Below, piece by piece: positions 1 through 8,036 of a stretch of 64,000 nt of DNA; position 1 is the first letter of the stretch; each line of letters starts with the position of its first letter. The notes under the pieces are model-generated. The model had not been told where the DNA came from. It searched no databases and was given only the letters and a program-made list of their open reading frames with translations. Made by a program: the position numbers and the translations under genes. The stretch spans positions 1-64,000 of the forward strand of contig NZ_VUNI01000016.1 of the NCBI RefSeq assembly GCF_009695765.1, written 5' to 3'. The DNA comes from Roseburia porci. GTDB taxonomy: Bacteria > Bacillota > Clostridia > Lachnospirales > Lachnospiraceae.

Positions 1-89
1 CATAGGATTCCATAATAGCCTTTCTTATGGGGTAAGGGGAATTATACACGTTTTATGAAATATAACTACTGTTGTATCCATAATAAAAA

Positions 90-125
90 GGACGCATGAA
101 AAAACTTTCGTTTTTTCACACGCCC
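90..125. terminator. Probable bidirectional terminator hairpin
   Basis: A stem made by GAAAAAAC and GTTTTTTC closes on a TTTC loop, with GC-rich flanks. On the minus strand it is followed by TTTTTATTA and on the plus strand by a T-rich stretch near 138-148. It probably ends a leftward gene lying outside the window. No gene is visible in bases 1-200. Confidence 0.55.
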
Positions 126-156
126 TTCATCAAATCTTTATTTTTTTCTGTTAGGT

Positions 157-182
157 TATATTTCAGTAAGAAATGAAATATA
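157..182. promoter_or_regulatory. Inverted repeat upstream of the ABC operon
   Basis: TATATTTCA and TGAAATATA form a perfect 9-bp inverted repeat with an 8-bp spacer, ending just before the ribosome binding site of the ABC ATPase gene. It could be an operator for the downstream response regulator or a small RNA hairpin. No promoter hexamers are clear. Confidence 0.45.
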
Positions 183-200
183 GAAGGAAGGATAGTAAAG

Positions 201-914
201 ATGGAAATGATGTTACAGACACAAAATCTATGTAAATATTTTAGAAAACAGAAAGCGGTAAATAATGTTTCACTTAATATCGAAAAGGGACAGATTTATG
301 GACTGCTTGGACCGAATGGCGCTGGTAAATCTACCACATTGAAAATGCTGACCGGTATGATGAAACCAACTGCAGGAAAGATTTACTTTGATGGAAAACT
401 TTTGGATAGGAAAGATTTATCAAAAATAGGAGCGTTAATTGAAAATCCGCCTATTTATGAAAATCTTTCCGCCAGAGAGAATTTGAAGGTAAGACAATTA
501 TTGCTTGGTACAGATGAAAACAGAATTGATGAGGTCTTGCAGATTGTATCACTTACAAACACCGGAAAGAAGAAAGCAGGACAGTTTTCTTTGGGGATGA
601 AGCAAAGACTAGGCATTGCAATGGCATTGCTTGGAGAACCGGAACTTTTGATATTGGATGAACCTACGAATGGATTAGATCCAATAGGCATCGAGGAATT
701 ACGAGAGCTGATCCGGTCTTTTCCGGAACAGGGAATCACTGTAATTCTCTCCAGTCATATTCTCTCAGAGGTACAGTTACTTGCAGATAAAGTCGGGATT
801 ATTTCAGGTGGAATCTTAGGATACGAAGGAGCATTAAAGCAGGGAGATAATCTTGAAGATTTGTTTATGAATGTGGTAAGAAAAAACCAGAAAGCAGGTG
901 AAATCCATGGTTAA
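201..914 (+). CDS. Lantibiotic-immunity type ABC transporter ATPase
   Basis: This is the cytoplasmic ATPase of an ABC exporter that removes membrane-active peptides (LanF/BcrA/CprA family). Walker A GPNGAGKST lies at residues 37-45, the signature SLGMKQR at 130-136, and Walker B LLILDEP at 149-155, so the nucleotide site looks intact. At 237 aa it has the usual family length. The ATG at 201 follows AGAAGGAAGG at a good distance. Its end overlaps the next permease gene by 8 nt, and two permeases plus a two-component system follow on the same strand. That arrangement is typical of self-contained peptide-resistance modules. No lantibiotic structural or modification gene is nearby, so resistance to foreign peptides is more likely than immunity to a self-made one. 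Confidence 0.9.
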   Translation: MEMMLQTQNLCKYFRKQKAVNNVSLNIEKGQIYGLLGPNGAGKSTTLKMLTGMMKPTAGKIYFDGKLLDRKDLSKIGALIENPPIYENLSARENLKVRQLLLGTDENRIDEVLQIVSLTNTGKKKAGQFSLGMKQRLGIAMALLGEPELLILDEPTNGLDPIGIEELRELIRSFPEQGITVILSSHILSEVQLLADKVGIISGGILGYEGALKQGDNLEDLFMNVVRKNQKAGEIHG

Positions 915-1638
915 TATTATAAAAGCAGAACATCAAAAAGCCAAAAGAACCATGCGAAAAAAGTTTCTCTGGGGATTTCCTCTTCTTACATTTGTCATGG
1001 CATTTATATTTACTCTTGGGATGACAAATGCTTATGCAGAAAGTGTTTGGAACTGGTGGTATACACTTTTGCTGCCGGGGATGATTGCTCTATTTTGTTA
1101 TCTTTCTGTGGCGCAGGAGAAAAAGATAAAATACTATCATTTAATGACTATTCCCACAGACAGAAGAAAATTGTTGCTGGGGAAAATTATTTATATTGGG
1201 TACATGATTTTGTTTTCTAATGTGATTGTGTTTGCAGGAGCAACGCTTGGAGGCTTTCTTCTAACGACACATGTTCCAGTTGGAGGAGCGTTGATTGCAG
1301 TATTGTTTCTGACGGTTTCTGAGTTATGGGAGATTCCGGTAGCTTTATTTTTAAGTGAACGATTTGGAATGATTGTAAACCTGTTCGTCTGCCTATTTAT
1401 TACCGTCAGCGGTGTGGTAATATCACAAACCAGAATCTGGTATGTACTTGTTTCTGCAATCCCTATGCGAATGATGTGCCCGTTGCTTCATGTTTTACCA
1501 AATGGACTTGCCGCAGAAGCAGGGAATCCTCTTTTGGATACGGGAGTCATTGTTCCGGGAATGTGTCTCTCAATCATCTGGTTTGTTTTTGTAACGGTTC
1601 TGTTTTTGAAATGGTTTGAGAGAAGAGAGGTGAAATAA
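907..1638 (+). CDS. Lantibiotic-immunity ABC permease (MutE/EpiE type)
   Basis: This is an integral membrane permease of about 243 aa with six predicted hydrophobic segments and no soluble domain. It resembles the first permease subunit (LanE/MutE/CprB) of peptide-immunity exporters. I place the start at ATG 907 because AGGTGA at 896-901 precedes it; an in-frame GTG at 898 is the alternative. It overlaps the ATPase gene and is followed after 1 nt by the second permease, so the three subunits should be translationally coupled. The assignment rests on membrane topology, size and operon position rather than a diagnostic motif. Confidence 0.82.
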   Translation: MVNIIKAEHQKAKRTMRKKFLWGFPLLTFVMAFIFTLGMTNAYAESVWNWWYTLLLPGMIALFCYLSVAQEKKIKYYHLMTIPTDRRKLLLGKIIYIGYMILFSNVIVFAGATLGGFLLTTHVPVGGALIAVLFLTVSELWEIPVALFLSERFGMIVNLFVCLFITVSGVVISQTRIWYVLVSAIPMRMMCPLLHVLPNGLAAEAGNPLLDTGVIVPGMCLSIIWFVFVTVLFLKWFERREVK

Positions 1639-1639
1639 G

Positions 1640-2380
1640 ATGATTGGAAGATCTCTTAATGCAGACTTGCGAAAGATGAAAGGAACATCTGTGATTCTGG
1701 CACACTTACTGATTCCGATTATAACCAGCGTTATATTTTTAATATATTACTTTTTTTCACCATGGAATGAAAATATGAAAGTGATTGCATTTTATCAGGC
1801 AATAGGAGCAGGACTTCCGGTACTTATTGGAATTTTTACAGCAAGTGTGATGGAACAGGAACAAAATGCAGGTGATTTTCAAAATCTGTTGTCTTTACCG
1901 GATAAACCTGCAGCATTTTTATCGAAACTGTTGATGCTACTGGTTTTGTGTCTGTGCTCTATCCTATTGACAGCAATCATATTCGGAATTGGATTTGGAA
2001 GAATCGCATCAAGCGATATCGAAATCATGAAAGGATGTATATTTGCAGCATTGCTGCTGTGGGGAAGCAGTGTTCCACTTTATCTGTGGCAGCTGATTCT
2101 GGCTTTTCAGTTTGGAAAAGGGGTATCCATTGGAGCAGGGATTATATCAGGACTAATTAGTGCATTGATGCTTACCGGACTTGGAGATTATGTGTGGAAA
2201 TATGTATTTGTCTGCTGGGCGGGTAGAGTACCATATACTTATCTGCAATCTGTATTGGGAGAAACTAGTGTAGGTGAATGGTTGTCATTCATACCAGGTT
2301 GCTTAATATTTACAGGGATTAGTATGGTATACTATTTTTGGTGGGTAAACCACTGGGAAGGAAACAGAATATCGGAATAG
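1640..2380 (+). CDS. Lantibiotic-immunity ABC permease (MutG type)
   Basis: This is the second membrane subunit (246 aa, about six hydrophobic segments) of the peptide exporter, matching LanG/MutG/CprC in size and position. The N-terminus is cytoplasmic and basic (around RSLNADLRKMKG), then membrane spans alternate with short loops. The start ATG follows GAGGTGAAAT, 1 nt after the previous stop. The ATPase-permease-permease-regulator-kinase order is the same as in the cationic peptide resistance locus of Clostridioides difficile (cprABC-K-R), which supports the role. The peptide specificity cannot be read from the sequence. Confidence 0.82.
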   Translation: MIGRSLNADLRKMKGTSVILAHLLIPIITSVIFLIYYFFSPWNENMKVIAFYQAIGAGLPVLIGIFTASVMEQEQNAGDFQNLLSLPDKPAAFLSKLLMLLVLCLCSILLTAIIFGIGFGRIASSDIEIMKGCIFAALLLWGSSVPLYLWQLILAFQFGKGVSIGAGIISGLISALMLTGLGDYVWKYVFVCWAGRVPYTYLQSVLGETSVGEWLSFIPGCLIFTGISMVYYFWWVNHWEGNRISE

Positions 2381-2394
2381 AATCGAGGGAAACT

Positions 2395-3057
2395 ATGGCA
2401 AAAATACTGGCAGTTGATGATGAACCGGCAATTTTGGAAATGATAGAAAGCATTTTGAATAAGGATGGACATCTGGTTACCAAAGTAAGTAATCCACTAA
2501 AAATTAATATGGAAGAATTACATCGTTATGACCTGATTTTACTGGACATTATGATGCCTGGAATTGATGGCTTCGAATTATGCAAAAGAATTAGGATACT
2601 TGTGGATTGTCCGATTTTGTTTCTTACGGCAAAAACGGAGGAAAACAGTCTGGTAAACGGACTTTCTTTAGGAGCAGATGATTATATTTCAAAGCCATTT
2701 GGAGTGATGGAACTTCGGGCAAGGATCAATGCACATCTTAGAAGAGAGCACAGGGAACATTCTGTCCGGATGGTTTTGGGGAGGGTCTGTATTCAAATAT
2801 CTCAAAAGAAACTATTGGTTGATGATAAGGAACTTCCTCTTACGAAAGCGGAGTACGAAATCTGTGAATTTCTGGCTAAAAACAGAGGACAGGTTTTCTC
2901 GAAGGAACAGATATTGGAAGCGGTCTTTGGCTTTGACAATGAGAGTAATGACAGTACTATAATCACGCATATCAAAAATATAAGAGCAAAATTTGCGGAT
3001 TATGATTATACACCGATAAAAACAGTCTGGGGGATTGGATATAAATGGGAAGAGTAA
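2395..3057 (+). CDS. OmpR-family response regulator of the peptide exporter
   Basis: This 220-aa protein has an N-terminal receiver domain (acidic pocket DDE near residues 8-10, phospho-acceptor Asp in LILLDIMMPGIDG, Lys in SKPFG) and a C-terminal winged-helix DNA-binding domain ending in TVWGIGYKWE. It should activate the upstream ABC genes when phosphorylated by the kinase encoded next. The chosen start at ATG 2395 is preceded by CGAGGGA; a longer reading from 2338 adds residues with no family support. The kinase gene begins inside its last 13 nt. It fits the LanR/CprR group of regulators of antimicrobial peptide resistance. Confidence 0.9.
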   Translation: MAKILAVDDEPAILEMIESILNKDGHLVTKVSNPLKINMEELHRYDLILLDIMMPGIDGFELCKRIRILVDCPILFLTAKTEENSLVNGLSLGADDYISKPFGVMELRARINAHLRREHREHSVRMVLGRVCIQISQKKLLVDDKELPLTKAEYEICEFLAKNRGQVFSKEQILEAVFGFDNESNDSTIITHIKNIRAKFADYDYTPIKTVWGIGYKWEE

Positions 3058-4421
3058 AGAGAAGCAATGCACTCAGCAGGATTTTTATGAGATATGTACT
3101 GGTCATGCTTGGATCATTAGTTGGTTTGGTGATTGTTGCTTATCTGCTGCTGTACCTTTTGATTAGTGTGGGCTGTATTTATCCGGCAAATTATGCAGAG
3201 CAAAAGATTAATGAAGCATATGATACGATTCTACGTGCAGATAAAGTGACTGCTGAGATGATTCCCGCACTTTGTGATTATGTAATCTTTTCAGAGAATG
3301 GAGAGAAAATAGGTGGAGATCTGTCAGAACAATACGAACAGATAGCATGGAATGTTGCAAAGTACGGAAACGCATCCGGGAAATATTTTTATAAAGTAAT
3401 TGTAAGGGAAAATGAATATGTTGTATTGCAATATCGCCTGACACCTCAATATCATTCAGCTTTTTTGAGGGAGCATTTTATAGGACCACAGAATGTGATG
3501 ATTATTATGTCTGTGATTGGAGCGGTAGCGATTATCATCATTCCGTCCATACGTTTTGGAAAAAGAATCAAAAAGCAGATGCAGCCTGTATTAGACGCAA
3601 TCGGACAAATAAAGGATCAAAATCTGGAATATGAGACATCCTGTTCCGGTATCAAAGAGTTTGATGACTGTTTATCGGCAATCGATGATATGCGAGATGC
3701 ATTGCAAGAATCTTTAGAAAAGCAGTGGAAAACAGAGCAGGAAAAGAAACAGCAGATGTCTGCTTTGGCGCATGATATTAAAACACCTCTTACGATTGTA
3801 CGGGGAAATGCAGAACTACTTTCAGAGACTGAACTGACCACAGAACAGAAGAATAATATCACTTATGTTTTGAACGGCACAACACAGATACAAAGTTATG
3901 TAAAACAGTTGATAGATGTCACAAAATCATGGAATTGCAGTGATGTTACCTATACAACGGTGAGGTTAGAAGATTTTTTCGCAGATATAAAGGAACAGGC
4001 ACTCGGACTGGTAGAAATCTATCACCAGAAAATAGATTGGAAGGCGGGACAAAGTGATAAAAAGGTAACGATTGCTTATGATCCAATGTTCCGGGCCGTA
4101 ATGAATATGATTCAGAATGCAGTGGAGCATACAAAAGAAAATGGAATCATTTATATTGACGCAAAGGAGCAGGATGGCCGGCTGACATTCATTGTGGAGG
4201 ATAGCGGATCAGGATTTACAAAAGAAGCATTATTGCATGGCACAGAGCAGTTTTTTATGGATGACACAAGTAGAAATGGCGAAGCCCATTATGGGATGGG
4301 ACTATTTTTTGCAAAAACTGTGGCTGAAAAATATGGTGGAGGTATTAAACTTTCAAATTCTGAAAATACAGGTGGGGCGAGGGTAGAAATATTTTTCCTG
4401 AGTAGTCAAGAAACAAGCTAA
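3045..4421 (+). CDS. Sensor histidine kinase of the peptide exporter
   Basis: This is a 458-aa membrane kinase with an N-terminal hydrophobic segment (about residues 14-45), an extracellular stretch of roughly 100 aa, a second membrane segment near 145-165, then HAMP-like, DHp and ATPase parts. The H-box is ALAHDIKTPLT. The N-box contains NAVEHT, and the G-boxes are DSGSGF and GMGLFFA. It presumably senses membrane-active peptides and phosphorylates the regulator encoded upstream, with which it overlaps by 13 nt. Its extracellular loop is longer than in intramembrane-sensing BceS kinases, so a direct ligand sensor like CprK/LanK is the better match. Confidence 0.88.
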   Translation: MGRVKRSNALSRIFMRYVLVMLGSLVGLVIVAYLLLYLLISVGCIYPANYAEQKINEAYDTILRADKVTAEMIPALCDYVIFSENGEKIGGDLSEQYEQIAWNVAKYGNASGKYFYKVIVRENEYVVLQYRLTPQYHSAFLREHFIGPQNVMIIMSVIGAVAIIIIPSIRFGKRIKKQMQPVLDAIGQIKDQNLEYETSCSGIKEFDDCLSAIDDMRDALQESLEKQWKTEQEKKQQMSALAHDIKTPLTIVRGNAELLSETELTTEQKNNITYVLNGTTQIQSYVKQLIDVTKSWNCSDVTYTTVRLEDFFADIKEQALGLVEIYHQKIDWKAGQSDKKVTIAYDPMFRAVMNMIQNAVEHTKENGIIYIDAKEQDGRLTFIVEDSGSGFTKEALLHGTEQFFMDDTSRNGEAHYGMGLFFAKTVAEKYGGGIKLSNSENTGGARVEIFFLSSQETS

Positions 4422-4545
4422 ATAGACCGCAATTAAGCTATGTAAAAGAAATTTTACATGCTTTTATCTAATATGTAAAAGCCTTTTGATAGACATTACT
4501 ACTACGTTTGCTGTAATCTCATGGAAGAAGGAGGCATACAGAATT

Positions 4546-4968
4546 ATGATAGCTGATAAAATTAAAAATGCTCGTACTATAAAAAAACTTACACAGGAAC
4601 AGGTTGCTGAAGACCTCAATGTTTCCAGGCAGACTATTTCTAACTGGGAAAATGGAAAATCACTACCTGATATTGTAAGCATTATAAGAATGAGTGAATT
4701 ATATGATTTAAGCCTGGACGAATTATTGAAAGGAGATGCGACATTGCTTAATAAAATTGAAAGAGACATGAAAGTAGCCAAAGCTGAAAATAACGTTATC
4801 AAATTTGCATGGATATCTATTGTAATCGGTGTTGTTATGATTATTCTTGGGAATGTATTTGACGGCAACCCGTTCATTGATTTTATTTCGGCTGCATTGC
4901 CATGGGTACTTCTTGGATTAATGGTGCTATTTGCCATATTGTATCTTAATAAAGAAAATGACAATTAG
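4546..4968 (+). CDS. XRE-family regulator with two C-terminal membrane helices
   Basis: This is a 140-aa protein whose first 60 residues are a Cro/CI helix-turn-helix (QEQVAEDLNVSRQTISNWENG), followed by a short linker and two membrane spans near residues 85-105 and 112-133. Membrane-tethered XRE regulators of this build are common in Clostridia and usually act on neighbouring genes. The start is ATG 4546 with AAGAAGGAGG at 4525-4533; the longer in-frame reading from 4486 places this Shine-Dalgarno inside the gene and is unlikely. It is monocistronic as far as I can see. Its target is not known. Confidence 0.8.
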   Translation: MIADKIKNARTIKKLTQEQVAEDLNVSRQTISNWENGKSLPDIVSIIRMSELYDLSLDELLKGDATLLNKIERDMKVAKAENNVIKFAWISIVIGVVMIILGNVFDGNPFIDFISAALPWVLLGLMVLFAILYLNKENDN

Positions 4969-4982
4969 AGAGATGAGCTTAT

Positions 4983-5037
4983 AATATGCAAGTCAATCAG
5001 TATAGCATTCGCTTTATTGAAAAAGGACTTGCATATT
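4983..5037. repeat. Widely spaced 12-bp inverted repeat
   Basis: AATATGCAAGTC at 4983-4994 and GACTTGCATATT at 5026-5037 are perfect inverted copies separated by 31 bp. It lies between the XRE and TetR genes. It could be a long-loop transcript hairpin, a pair of operator sites, or the ends of a small decayed element. There is no strong T-run after it. Confidence 0.5.
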
Positions 5038-5058
5038 CTCTTTGGATGTATTATTATA

Positions 5059-5078
5059 AAGCTAACGAACGATAGCTT
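5059..5078. promoter_or_regulatory. Candidate TetR operator palindrome
   Basis: AAGCTA and TAGCTT form a 6-bp inverted repeat with an 8-bp spacer 38 bp before the TetR start. Size and position suit autoregulation by the TetR protein encoded downstream. This is inference only. Confidence 0.4.
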
Positions 5079-5115
5079 ACAGGCTATTAAATGATTATTT
5101 TAATGGAGAATGACA

Positions 5116-5727
5116 ATGGGCACAAACAGAAAAGAAGAAATCATTCTGACAACGTTAGAGTTAGCTGCCGAAAAAGGACTTGCGGGAGTTTCCATGAGTA
5201 TGATTGCTGATAAGATTGGTATCAAAAAGCCATCGCTTTATAAGCATTTTTCATCCAAGGATGAAATTGTGGAAGCAATGTATCAGTTTCTCAGAGAACA
5301 GTCCAAGAAAAATGCCAATATAAAGCCTGTGGATTTCAGCCAGCTTTTTCAAGGGAAAACTGCATACGAAGTATTGCAGGGAGTGGTGCAAGGTTATGTC
5401 AATATGAATCATCAGGAAAAACTGCTTACATTTTATAAGGTTATATATTCTGAGCGTAGCATTCAGCCGATGGCAGCCAGAATCGTTGCGGAAGAAACTG
5501 AGAGAATGATCATTGCAACAAAACAGCTATTTTATGCAATGGTGATACACAAGCTGCTTCATTTTGAAAATGCTGATATGAGTGCAGTAAGCTTTGCAAT
5601 GACGGTTCATGGACTGATGGATTATGAACTGGATCAGAAGTATGGATATGATGAAGAACCCAAAAATCTTCTGGATGAATATCTGAAATGGTTTTGTACG
5701 GAGAATCAAGTGGAAGCTGGTGATTAA
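5116..5727 (+). CDS. TetR/AcrR-family transcriptional regulator
   Basis: This 203-aa one-domain regulator starts with a TetR helix-turn-helix (GVSMSMIADKIGIKKPSLYKHF, residues about 20-43 from this start) followed by an all-helical ligand-binding region with no recognisable signature. ATG 5116 has GGAG at 5105-5108 with 7-nt spacing; ATG 5110 is also possible. Its 3' end abuts the DUF998 membrane protein gene, so the two are probably an operon, with the regulator controlling that pair. A palindrome upstream is a candidate operator. The ligand is unknown. Confidence 0.85.
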   Translation: MGTNRKEEIILTTLELAAEKGLAGVSMSMIADKIGIKKPSLYKHFSSKDEIVEAMYQFLREQSKKNANIKPVDFSQLFQGKTAYEVLQGVVQGYVNMNHQEKLLTFYKVIYSERSIQPMAARIVAEETERMIIATKQLFYAMVIHKLLHFENADMSAVSFAMTVHGLMDYELDQKYGYDEEPKNLLDEYLKWFCTENQVEAGD

Positions 5728-5728
5728 C

Positions 5729-6352
5729 ATGAGAAAAAAGAATTTTATGAATTATTGTGGACTGCTTGGAATTGTGGCATTACTTTCTTACACAGCGGCG
5801 GTTGTGTTTTCTCCACTTGCTTATCCCGGATATAACTGGATGGCACAGGCAGTCAGTGATCTGAGTGCTACGAATGCTCCGTCTCTGCGACTGTGGAATC
5901 AGCTTAGCAGCCTGTATAATATTTGTACTTTAATCTGTGCCATGATGGTTTGCGCAGGGATACAGGGAAAAGGAAGCAGGTTACTACGAACCGGAATCTA
6001 TCTGTTTACCGCAATGGAGTGGATATCGGCAGTGGGATTTTCCGTGTTTCCGTTAAGTGATAGTGGCTATGCAGGGACATTTCAGGATAAAATGCATATT
6101 CTTTCAACGATTTTAGTTGTACTGCTATCCATCGTTTCGCTTGTTATACTTATCATAGCAGGAGTGAAGAGGAAAGAATATCGCAGTTTCGGTGTGTTTG
6201 CAGGAATTGCTCTGGGAATGATGTTAGTTGGTGCACTTGGAATGAATATCGTATCGAAAGAATATTTTGGTGTTGTTGAGCGGTTCAGCGTTTTTGCGGC
6301 AGTAGGATATAATGCAGTGCTGGGAATAGAATTGTTCAGAATTGACTTATGA
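5729..6352 (+). CDS. DUF998 family membrane protein
   Basis: This is a 207-aa integral membrane protein with about six hydrophobic segments. It carries the conserved early DUF998 pattern, with YPGYNWMAQAVSDLSA after the first helix and FPLSDSG after the third. The family is widespread and has no established function. The start is either ATG 5729 or GTG 5720, which overlaps the TetR stop; both follow GGAAG. It sits directly behind a TetR gene, so it is likely expressed under that regulator, perhaps in response to a membrane-active compound. Confidence 0.8.
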   Translation: MRKKNFMNYCGLLGIVALLSYTAAVVFSPLAYPGYNWMAQAVSDLSATNAPSLRLWNQLSSLYNICTLICAMMVCAGIQGKGSRLLRTGIYLFTAMEWISAVGFSVFPLSDSGYAGTFQDKMHILSTILVVLLSIVSLVILIIAGVKRKEYRSFGVFAGIALGMMLVGALGMNIVSKEYFGVVERFSVFAAVGYNAVLGIELFRIDL

Positions 6353-6486
6353 TTTAAGGAAATATGCGGGTGTGACGATTCGTATCGCGCATGTTACCAG
6401 GCGTTTCTTTCATTCTTTCAATATGTTTGTTACTTTAGGATCAGCTCATGAGTAAAACAAGCAAAGAGAAAGGATAAACAGAAATT

Positions 6487-7140
6487 ATGAAAAATGAAAG
6501 AAGAAACATGTGCGGTGGAGTGATATACTTATTGGGATTTGTCTTATGGACAATTATGATTCAGGTGTTTGATGTGAAGCCGGAAGGAATAGACGGAACA
6601 GATATTGGTTTTTCGACAATCAATGTCTGGTTTCATAACCTGACAGGTGTTCATATGAAAATTTATACCATCACAGACTGGCTTGGTCTTGTTGCTGTAT
6701 TTGTATGCATGGGTTTTGGACTGTTGGGATTATGTCAGTGGATCAAAAGAAGAAAACTTTTAAAGGTGGATTTTGACATCCGAATGCTTGGTGTGTTTTA
6801 TGTCATTGTAATTTTGGAGTATTTGATTTTTGAGATGATACCGATTAATTACAGACCAATTTTTATCGAAGGAAGAATGGAAGCATCGTATCCATCGTCT
6901 ACAACACTCCTTGTGCTAAGTGTAATGCCGACCTTAATATTTGAATTGAAAAGGCGGATGAAGAAAGGACTTGTGCGAAAAATACTTATATTTGTGACAG
7001 CATCATTTAGTCTTTTTATGGTAATCGGAAGAACTGTTGCAGGAGTTCACTGGCTGACAGATATTGTTGGTGCAATCCTGCTAAGTACAGGTTCTTATCT
7101 GATATATAAAGCAATCGTTTTGATGCATGATAAGAGGTGA
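6487..7140 (+). CDS. PAP2-family membrane phosphatase
   Basis: This is a 217-aa membrane protein with six likely spans. Two phosphatase motifs of the PAP2 superfamily are visible near the end: SYPSST (PSGH-like motif 2, with Ser in place of Gly-His) and GRTVAGVHWLTD (motif 3, SRxxxGxHxxxD). Members dephosphorylate lipid substrates such as undecaprenyl pyrophosphate or phosphatidic acid on the outer face of the membrane. The motif 2 His is replaced, so activity may be altered. The next gene's ribosome site overlaps its stop codon, so it is probably coexpressed with that XRE regulator. Confidence 0.78.
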   Translation: MKNERRNMCGGVIYLLGFVLWTIMIQVFDVKPEGIDGTDIGFSTINVWFHNLTGVHMKIYTITDWLGLVAVFVCMGFGLLGLCQWIKRRKLLKVDFDIRMLGVFYVIVILEYLIFEMIPINYRPIFIEGRMEASYPSSTTLLVLSVMPTLIFELKRRMKKGLVRKILIFVTASFSLFMVIGRTVAGVHWLTDIVGAILLSTGSYLIYKAIVLMHDKR

Positions 7141-7144
7141 TCAT

Positions 7145-7783
7145 TTGGAATTTCATGAAAAATTACAGGAACTAAGAAAAAGCAGAAACCTCACACAGGA
7201 AGAACTGGCAGAGGAGCTATATGTTTCGAGAACTGCAATCTCAAAATGGGAATCGGGCAGAGGATATCCCAGTATTGATTCATTAAAAGCAATAGCAGGC
7301 TTCTTTTCCATTTCGATTGATGAACTTCTGTCGGCAGACGCTTTGGTATCTATTGCTGAAAAGGAAAACAGGTCAAATATCCAAAGAATATGTGATGTGT
7401 TGTTTGGAACTGTTGATTTAATCGGAATCTTGCTTGCACTATTGCCTCTATACTCCAGACAGATGGATAACTCTGTAATAGCAGTGAATCTCTGGAATTT
7501 TAAACCGGAAAATAATTGGATTAGTATTATCTGCTGGGTTCTGATTGTGGCATTCGTTCTACTTGGAATTGTAAAAATAGTATTAAATTATATGCATATA
7601 GATAAGGGAAAAGATATTATTACTATCAGTTCCGTATTGATCAGCATGATAGCGGTCTTGTATTTTTCAATGGTAAGAGAAACCTATTGCGTTGTGATAG
7701 TTTTTCTTCAGTTGATGATAAAAGGCGGGTTACTTTTTTATGCTATTGGGAAAGGCGGTATGAAGGAGCGTAAGGATGCTTGA
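7145..7783 (+). CDS. XRE-family regulator with membrane C-terminus
   Basis: This is a 212-aa protein with an N-terminal Cro/CI helix-turn-helix (QEELAEELYVSRTAISKWESGRGYPS) and four hydrophobic segments over its last 130 residues. I place the start at TTG 7145, preceded by AGAGGTGA that overlaps the PAP2 stop; a reading from ATG 7127 would overlap more deeply and lacks a ribosome site. The architecture resembles the shorter regulator at 4546, but the membrane part is larger. It may sense a membrane signal and control the PAP2 gene. Function otherwise unknown. Confidence 0.78.
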   Translation: MEFHEKLQELRKSRNLTQEELAEELYVSRTAISKWESGRGYPSIDSLKAIAGFFSISIDELLSADALVSIAEKENRSNIQRICDVLFGTVDLIGILLALLPLYSRQMDNSVIAVNLWNFKPENNWISIICWVLIVAFVLLGIVKIVLNYMHIDKGKDIITISSVLISMIAVLYFSMVRETYCVVIVFLQLMIKGGLLFYAIGKGGMKERKDA

Positions 7784-7822
7784 ATTAACATAGGGATTGC
7801 ATTGGAAAAGAGATGGTAAGCC

Positions 7823-7850
7823 TTGACATGTTTATTCAGTGTGCTATACT
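7823..7850 (+). promoter_or_regulatory. Sigma-A type promoter for the TetR/phosphatase operon
   Basis: TTGACA at 7823-7828 and TATACT at 7845-7850 are separated by 16 bp. Transcription would start near 7857 and give a leader of about 180 nt before the TetR gene. Confidence 0.7.
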
Positions 7851-7892
7851 ATAAATGAATTTACAATAAACTAATTTATAATATAAAGGTGA

Positions 7893-8031
7893 GTATTCAG
7901 CACAGACCGAATCACTTGCTGATGAGGTCGTAAGAACATGATTCTGGTGTGAGCAGATTCCATTCGCATAGCGAATTTTCATGAATCTGCGAAATGTAAT
8001 TATGAAGGTACTGAATAATTACATATGGAGG
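7893..8031 (+). ncRNA. Highly structured 5' leader of the TetR gene
   Basis: The leader can fold into several stems. TATTCAG (7893-7899) pairs with CTGAATA (8011-8017). GACC and GGTC enclose AUCA/UGAU with tandem GA steps (about 7905-7929). GCAGATTC (7953-7960) pairs with GAATCTGC (7983-7990), with an inner ATTCGC/GCGAAT hairpin. A perfect 10-bp stem, 7994-8003 with 8015-8024, ends 2 nt before the GGAGG at 8027-8031. GAATCA near 7911 can instead pair with TGATTC near 7940, so alternative folds exist. I recognise no known riboswitch class. Confidence 0.5.
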
Positions 8032-8036
8032 TTAAT

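Noticed and set aside
7919-7994. Possible hammerhead ribozyme (CTGATGAG and CGAAA motifs in the TetR leader)
   Set aside because: The stem before CGAAA does not start at CTGATGA, and stem I cannot be formed with the 3' side, so the three-way core is not made.
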